From contig NZ_FONV01000004.1 in NCBI RefSeq assembly GCF_900113015.1, positions 1 through 64,000 on the forward strand: a DNA stretch of 64,000 nucleotides, written 5' to 3'. Below the pieces are notes generated by a model that saw nothing but the letters and a program-made list of their open reading frames with translations, did no database searches and was not told the DNA's origin. Each line of letters begins with the position of its first letter. Position 1 is the first letter of the stretch. Source of the stretch: Actinoplanes philippinensis (GTDB lineage Bacteria > Actinomycetota > Actinomycetes > Mycobacteriales > Micromonosporaceae). Below are positions 61,018-64,000 of the stretch, in pieces. A program made the translations under genes and the position numbers.

Positions 61018-61350
61018 ATGATCAGTACGCTGTTCCAGCCGTTGCCCTTGACTGTCGGCGGGCTGGTCCTGGTGGCGTTCGCCGTCGCGTTGCGCCGCCG
61101 GACGCGACGGGCCTCCTACAGCCTGTTGTTGCCGGCCGCGGTCTTATTTCTGGCCGCCCTCGACGACTGGTATGTCACCACCCACGAGCCGGAGGCGAAC
61201 ATCCGTGTCGACGTGGCGCTCCTCCTGGCCCTGATGCTGATCACCACCCTGGCCGGAATCATCTGCACTGTCGTCTTCGCCGGAACCTCCCGGCCCTCCG
61301 CCGGCACCGGCCCGCAGTCCCCCCTCCCCCACGAAACCGCAGCTCAGTAG
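61018..61350 (+). CDS. small membrane protein
   Basis: A 110-residue protein with three hydrophobic segments (about 10-25, 33-50, 65-90). No family recognised. GGGAG precedes ATG 61018; the longer frame covers intergenic sequence. Its end overlaps the convergent epoxide-hydrolase-like gene by seven bases. Confidence 0.65.
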   Translation: MISTLFQPLPLTVGGLVLVAFAVALRRRTRRASYSLLLPAAVLFLAALDDWYVTTHEPEANIRVDVALLLALMLITTLAGIICTVVFAGTSRPSAGTGPQSPLPHETAAQ

Positions 61351-62243
61351 CCTACGGAGGCCCCCGGCGGCGTCCGGTGGTCTCGGTGGCTTCGGTCGAC
61401 GCGGGTGGTGAAGTCGCCGAGCGTGGCGGCGAACGCGACCGGGGCCTCCTGGGCGACGAAGTGGCCGACCTGCGGGATGCGCACCGCGGTGACGTCGGTG
61501 GCGATGCGGCGCATGGTCTGTTCGGTGAACGGGGCGTTGATGCCGTCGACGGCGAGCACCGGAACGGTCAGGGGTCGCGCCCCGGCGAGCGCCCGGATGG
61601 TGTCGCCGCCGGTCAGGGCGGAGCGGTAGAGGCCTTCGGTGCCGCGCCAGCCGCCGGGGCGGGCGTAGGTGCGGGTGAACTCGTCGAGGTCGGCCTCGGT
61701 GACGGCATCCCGGGCCACGGTCATCGAGGTGATCGCCCAGTCGAGCATGACGCGTTCGCGGCCGGCCAGGAACAGCTCCGGGACTCCCGGGGCGGCCAGG
61801 AAACCGACGTGCCAGGAGCCGCCGCCGGTCACGTCGGCGAGCAGTTCCATGCCGTACCCCGGAAGGGCGGTTTCGACGGCGGTGAAGCTGAGGACGTCGC
61901 CGGGGTGGGTGGCGGCGAACTGGAAGACCGGCCCGCCGCTGATGTCCTGGCAGGTGACGTGCACCGGACCGACGCCGAGGTGGGCGACGAGGTGGTGCAG
62001 GTCCTCGGCCATGGTGGCCGCGTCGTGGTCGCCGCCGGCGGTGCTGGAGTCGCCGAAGCCGCGCAGGTCGACGGCGAACACCCGGTGGTCGGCGGCGAGC
62101 CGCGGGATGACAGCGCGGAAGGCCCACCAGGACTCGGGCCAGCCGTGCACGAGCAGGATCGGGGATCCGGTCGTCCCGGCGGAGACGTAGTGCAGGGATG
62201 TGCCGTTGATCTCGGCGGTGTGGTGGGTGACAGAGCTGGTCAC
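61344..62243 (-). CDS. alpha/beta hydrolase, epoxide-hydrolase or dehalogenase type
   Basis: A 299-residue hydrolase. The nucleophile elbow is CQDISGG with an Asp nucleophile, as in epoxide hydrolases and haloalkane dehalogenases rather than esterases; the oxyanion motif is HGWPESWWAFR, and His in QVGHFVAQEAP is the base. It may open epoxides or remove halogens from small molecules. GTG 62243 follows TGGAG by six bases. It is divergent from the MarR gene, with two palindromic operators between. Confidence 0.85.
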   Translation of the reverse strand: MTSSVTHHTAEINGTSLHYVSAGTTGSPILLVHGWPESWWAFRAVIPRLAADHRVFAVDLRGFGDSSTAGGDHDAATMAEDLHHLVAHLGVGPVHVTCQDISGGPVFQFAATHPGDVLSFTAVETALPGYGMELLADVTGGGSWHVGFLAAPGVPELFLAGRERVMLDWAITSMTVARDAVTEADLDEFTRTYARPGGWRGTEGLYRSALTGGDTIRALAGARPLTVPVLAVDGINAPFTEQTMRRIATDVTAVRIPQVGHFVAQEAPVAFAATLGDFTTRVDRSHRDHRTPPGASVGY

Positions 62244-62260
62244 GTCGAACTCCAGAAGTA

Positions 62261-62300
62261 GACAACCTGGTTGTCGAAAAAGGTAGACAACCGGGTTGTC
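62261..62300. promoter_or_regulatory. twin MarR-type operators
   Basis: Two copies of the 15-bp palindrome GACAACC-N-GGTTGTC lie at 62261-62275 and 62286-62300, centres 25 bp apart, between the hydrolase gene start (62243) and the MarR gene start (62332). The right copy lies 19 bases before the TACACT -10 box of the MarR gene. Confidence 0.85.
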
Positions 62301-62331
62301 CATGTCAACCTGCAAGATCTACACTGGTCGC

Positions 62332-62814
62332 ATGCCCACCGGATCAGGCGCCGACCTCGCCCTGCTGCTCCTCGGCAGCTATCGCAACCTGGTGGACGAG
62401 GTGGTCGACGAGCTGGCCCGGCGCGGATTCCCGGACGCCCGGCCGTCACACGAGTACGCGATGCGCGCCATCCAGGCGGGCGCCGACAACGCCTCGGCAC
62501 TGGGCCGCAGCCTGGCCATCACCAAGCAGGCCGCGGCGAAGACGATCGCCGCCCTCACCGAGCGCGGTTATGTCACCACCGAGGCCAGCCCGCTCGACGC
62601 ACGCCGCAGACAGGTGCACCTCACCGAGCACGGGCTGGCACTGATGCGCGCGGGCGCGGCCATCTTCGACGAGGTCCGCGCCCGGTGGGAGCAACGTCTG
62701 GGCGCCGGAGAGCTCGCCCGGCTGGAAGAGCAGTTGGCCCAGTTCGTCGGCGACTCCCCGATCCGCCTGGACGCTCCCGGCTGGGTGGCCCGCGACCAGG
62801 CCGACGGTCACTGA
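62332..62814 (+). CDS. MarR-family regulator
   Basis: A 160-residue MarR protein: winged helix-turn-helix at about 40-105 (ALGRSLAITKQAAAKTIAALTERGYVTTEASPLDARRRQVHLTEHG). TACACT ends six bases before ATG 62332 (leaderless). The protein probably binds the two palindromic operators just upstream and thereby represses the divergent hydrolase gene and itself. Confidence 0.92.
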   Translation: MPTGSGADLALLLLGSYRNLVDEVVDELARRGFPDARPSHEYAMRAIQAGADNASALGRSLAITKQAAAKTIAALTERGYVTTEASPLDARRRQVHLTEHGLALMRAGAAIFDEVRARWEQRLGAGELARLEEQLAQFVGDSPIRLDAPGWVARDQADGH

Positions 62815-62884
62815 CCCCGGGCGATCCCGACCGGGTGCGGGCAGCCGTCCTCCACGGAGGTGGTGCCCCTGACCGGCGACCCGA

Positions 62885-63757
62885 TCAGTGGAGCTCCCAG
62901 TCGGCGATCATGCTCGACGGCTCACCGGTGGCGGCGGTACGAACCCGGGCCGGTCGAGCATCGGCGCGGATCTGGAAGACGACTCTGTTGACGACTCTCC
63001 CGCTGAACGCGGACCGGCTGTTGCCGGTGAGCATCCCCGTCATCGCGCGATCGTGCTGATACCAGGTCCCGTCCGCGTCGCAGAGCCAGGTGTAGTTCCC
63101 CACCTGCGGGATGATCGCCACCTCTCCCAGGCTGCGTTCCTGCACCGACACCGAGACGAGGCGTCTGCCATCCATCGGCCGGAGATCGGTGCTCGGCTCG
63201 AGATCGTCCGCGCCGAGCACCGAGACGTCGTGCCGGCTCTCCGAGGTACGCCTCAGCTCCAGCCGATCCCCCAACGCCATCTCCCTGCCGGGGGCCGGCA
63301 GGTCCTCGACCAGGAGTTCGCGGGGCATCCCGCTGACGTAGACGTTCGCGGTGTCCGGATACATCGTCGGATTCGACACGCACGCGGATCCGTCCGCCCC
63401 GATGAGCACGATCGCGGTGATGCCGGACACGGCGGCGAGGACGACCACGACCGCTGCCGCCCCCTGTCGCCGCGACGGCCGGAAGCGGGACCTGGCGGGG
63501 AGCGGTTCCGGCGCGTGCTCCGGAACCGTTTCCGCCGGAGCGTCCAGCACCGCCTTCCGCTGCCTGCGCCGACCAGTCAGCACCACCGCGGCCACGACGG
63601 CAAGTGATATGGCGCCGCCGGCGGTCCAGCGTGCGACGGCCTTACGGGTCGGAGACACAGAGGACCCATCGGCTCGCCGCGACCGGGCATGAGATCTCGG
63701 CGGACACTGCGGCGGGGGCCGATGCGGCGGGGCCGGGGCGCTATCGTCCGGTGGCAT
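62885..63757 (-). CDS. hypothetical protein with two hydrophobic segments
   Basis: A 290-residue protein: a proline-rich cytoplasmic N-terminus (about 1-40), hydrophobic segment (about 46-62), second hydrophobic segment (about 99-120), then an exported beta-rich part with a Cys pair near CDADGTWYQHD. No family was recognised. Its ATG (63757) overlaps the ATG of the next gene on the other strand by the palindrome CATG, so a slightly later start is possible. Function unknown. Confidence 0.6.
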   Translation of the reverse strand: MPPDDSAPAPPHRPPPQCPPRSHARSRRADGSSVSPTRKAVARWTAGGAISLAVVAAVVLTGRRRQRKAVLDAPAETVPEHAPEPLPARSRFRPSRRQGAAAVVVVLAAVSGITAIVLIGADGSACVSNPTMYPDTANVYVSGMPRELLVEDLPAPGREMALGDRLELRRTSESRHDVSVLGADDLEPSTDLRPMDGRRLVSVSVQERSLGEVAIIPQVGNYTWLCDADGTWYQHDRAMTGMLTGNSRSAFSGRVVNRVVFQIRADARPARVRTAATGEPSSMIADWELH

Positions 63758-64000
63758 GGTGGATCGTCAAGTGCTTCAGGATGACCCGCACCGCCGGATC
63801 GAGCGCGTCGGGGACACGGTGCGGCGGCCTCTGCATCCGTGGTCGGCGACGATTCATGAGCTGCTGCGGCATCTCGAGGCTGTCGGGTTTCCGTATGCCC
63901 CTCGGCTGCTCGGCATCGATGCGGAGGGGCGCGAAGTCCTCACCTACATCGCGGGTGAGTCCGGGGGCGATGCCTGGGCCAAGGTCGTCGAGGACGACGG
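63756..64000 (+). CDS. phosphotransferase-like protein (partial, cut by window edge)
   Basis: The first 81 codons of an aminoglycoside-phosphotransferase-type protein are present: MVDRQVLQDDPHRRIERVGDTVRRPLHPWSATIHELLRHLEAVGFPYAPRLLGIDAEGREVLTYIAGES, matching the N-lobe of that family. The catalytic motifs lie beyond the window. ATG 63756 lies eight bases after TATCGT. The substrate is unknown. Confidence 0.72.
   Translation, partial: MVDRQVLQDDPHRRIERVGDTVRRPLHPWSATIHELLRHLEAVGFPYAPRLLGIDAEGREVLTYIAGESGGDAWAKVVEDD

Overview
The window is chromosomal DNA of a very GC-rich actinomycete. The best guess is Micromonosporaceae, Actinoplanes-like. This is inferred from GC-rich third codon positions, frequent GTG and TTG starts, ATGA/GTGA stop-start overlaps inside operons, many start codons sitting 6-8 bases after a TAnnnT box (leaderless transcription), several LuxR-type two-component systems, an IniB/IniA/IniC dynamin locus and secreted GH11/GH43 xylan enzymes. 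No tRNA, rRNA, CRISPR array, transposase or prophage gene was seen, so this looks like ordinary chromosome with several lineage-specific islands.

Layout. 0-9 kb: small independent genes (SnoaL-like, pentapeptide repeat, secreted proteins, a degenerate-receiver LuxR regulator beside a repeat-rich membrane protein, a DUF1963 protein, a phosphotransferase, and a MmyB-type regulator followed by an alpha/beta hydrolase). 9-12.5 kb: a minus-strand operon of secreted peptidase-like hydrolase, histidine kinase, response regulator and small surface protein, with a 23-bp triplication at the last junction. 12.7-15.7 kb: a DUF389 membrane protein divergent from an APC permease. 15.7-19.2 kb: an AraC regulator divergent from a double-SnoaL protein, a zinc-type macrodomain hydrolase and a class M sirtuin (reversible protein ADP-ribosylation). 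19.5-21.7 kb: membrane, HEAT-like and 2H-like proteins.

21.7-32 kb is the most striking part: two divergent, tightly coupled operons share one 235-bp regulatory region. Rightward run IniB-, IniA- and IniC-like genes (two dynamin-like GTPases). Leftward run a truncated Hsp70-like ATPase, a LAL-family LuxR regulator, a sensor-kinase-like protein whose phospho-acceptor His appears replaced by Asn, and a membrane-anchored CBM2-like protein. Together they look like an envelope-stress membrane-remodelling module with its own sensor and regulator.

32-47 kb: hydrolase/ArsR-like pair, M28 aminopeptidase, a second NarL-type two-component system, TetR/SDR pair, PHB-depolymerase-like esterase, MmpS-like lipoprotein, FAD monooxygenase-MarR operon, NAD(P)-binding protein plus atypical inositol-monophosphatase-like protein divergent from a LysR regulator. 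47-52.4 kb: a tandem repeat, a broken DUF6082-like gene, then sigma factor, anti-sigma factor and an ABC transporter with two membrane subunits. 52.4-55.5 kb: a xylan-degradation pair (secreted GH11 xylanase, cytoplasmic GH43 xylosidase) separated by an intrinsic terminator. 55.5-64 kb: nucleotidyltransferase-like and HIT-like proteins, an MFS exporter, an excalibur-domain protein, an LPLTG mini-protein coupled to a hyaluronan-synthase-like glycosyltransferase, an epoxide-hydrolase-like enzyme divergent from its presumed MarR repressor with two matching palindromic operators, and the start of a phosphotransferase cut by the window edge.
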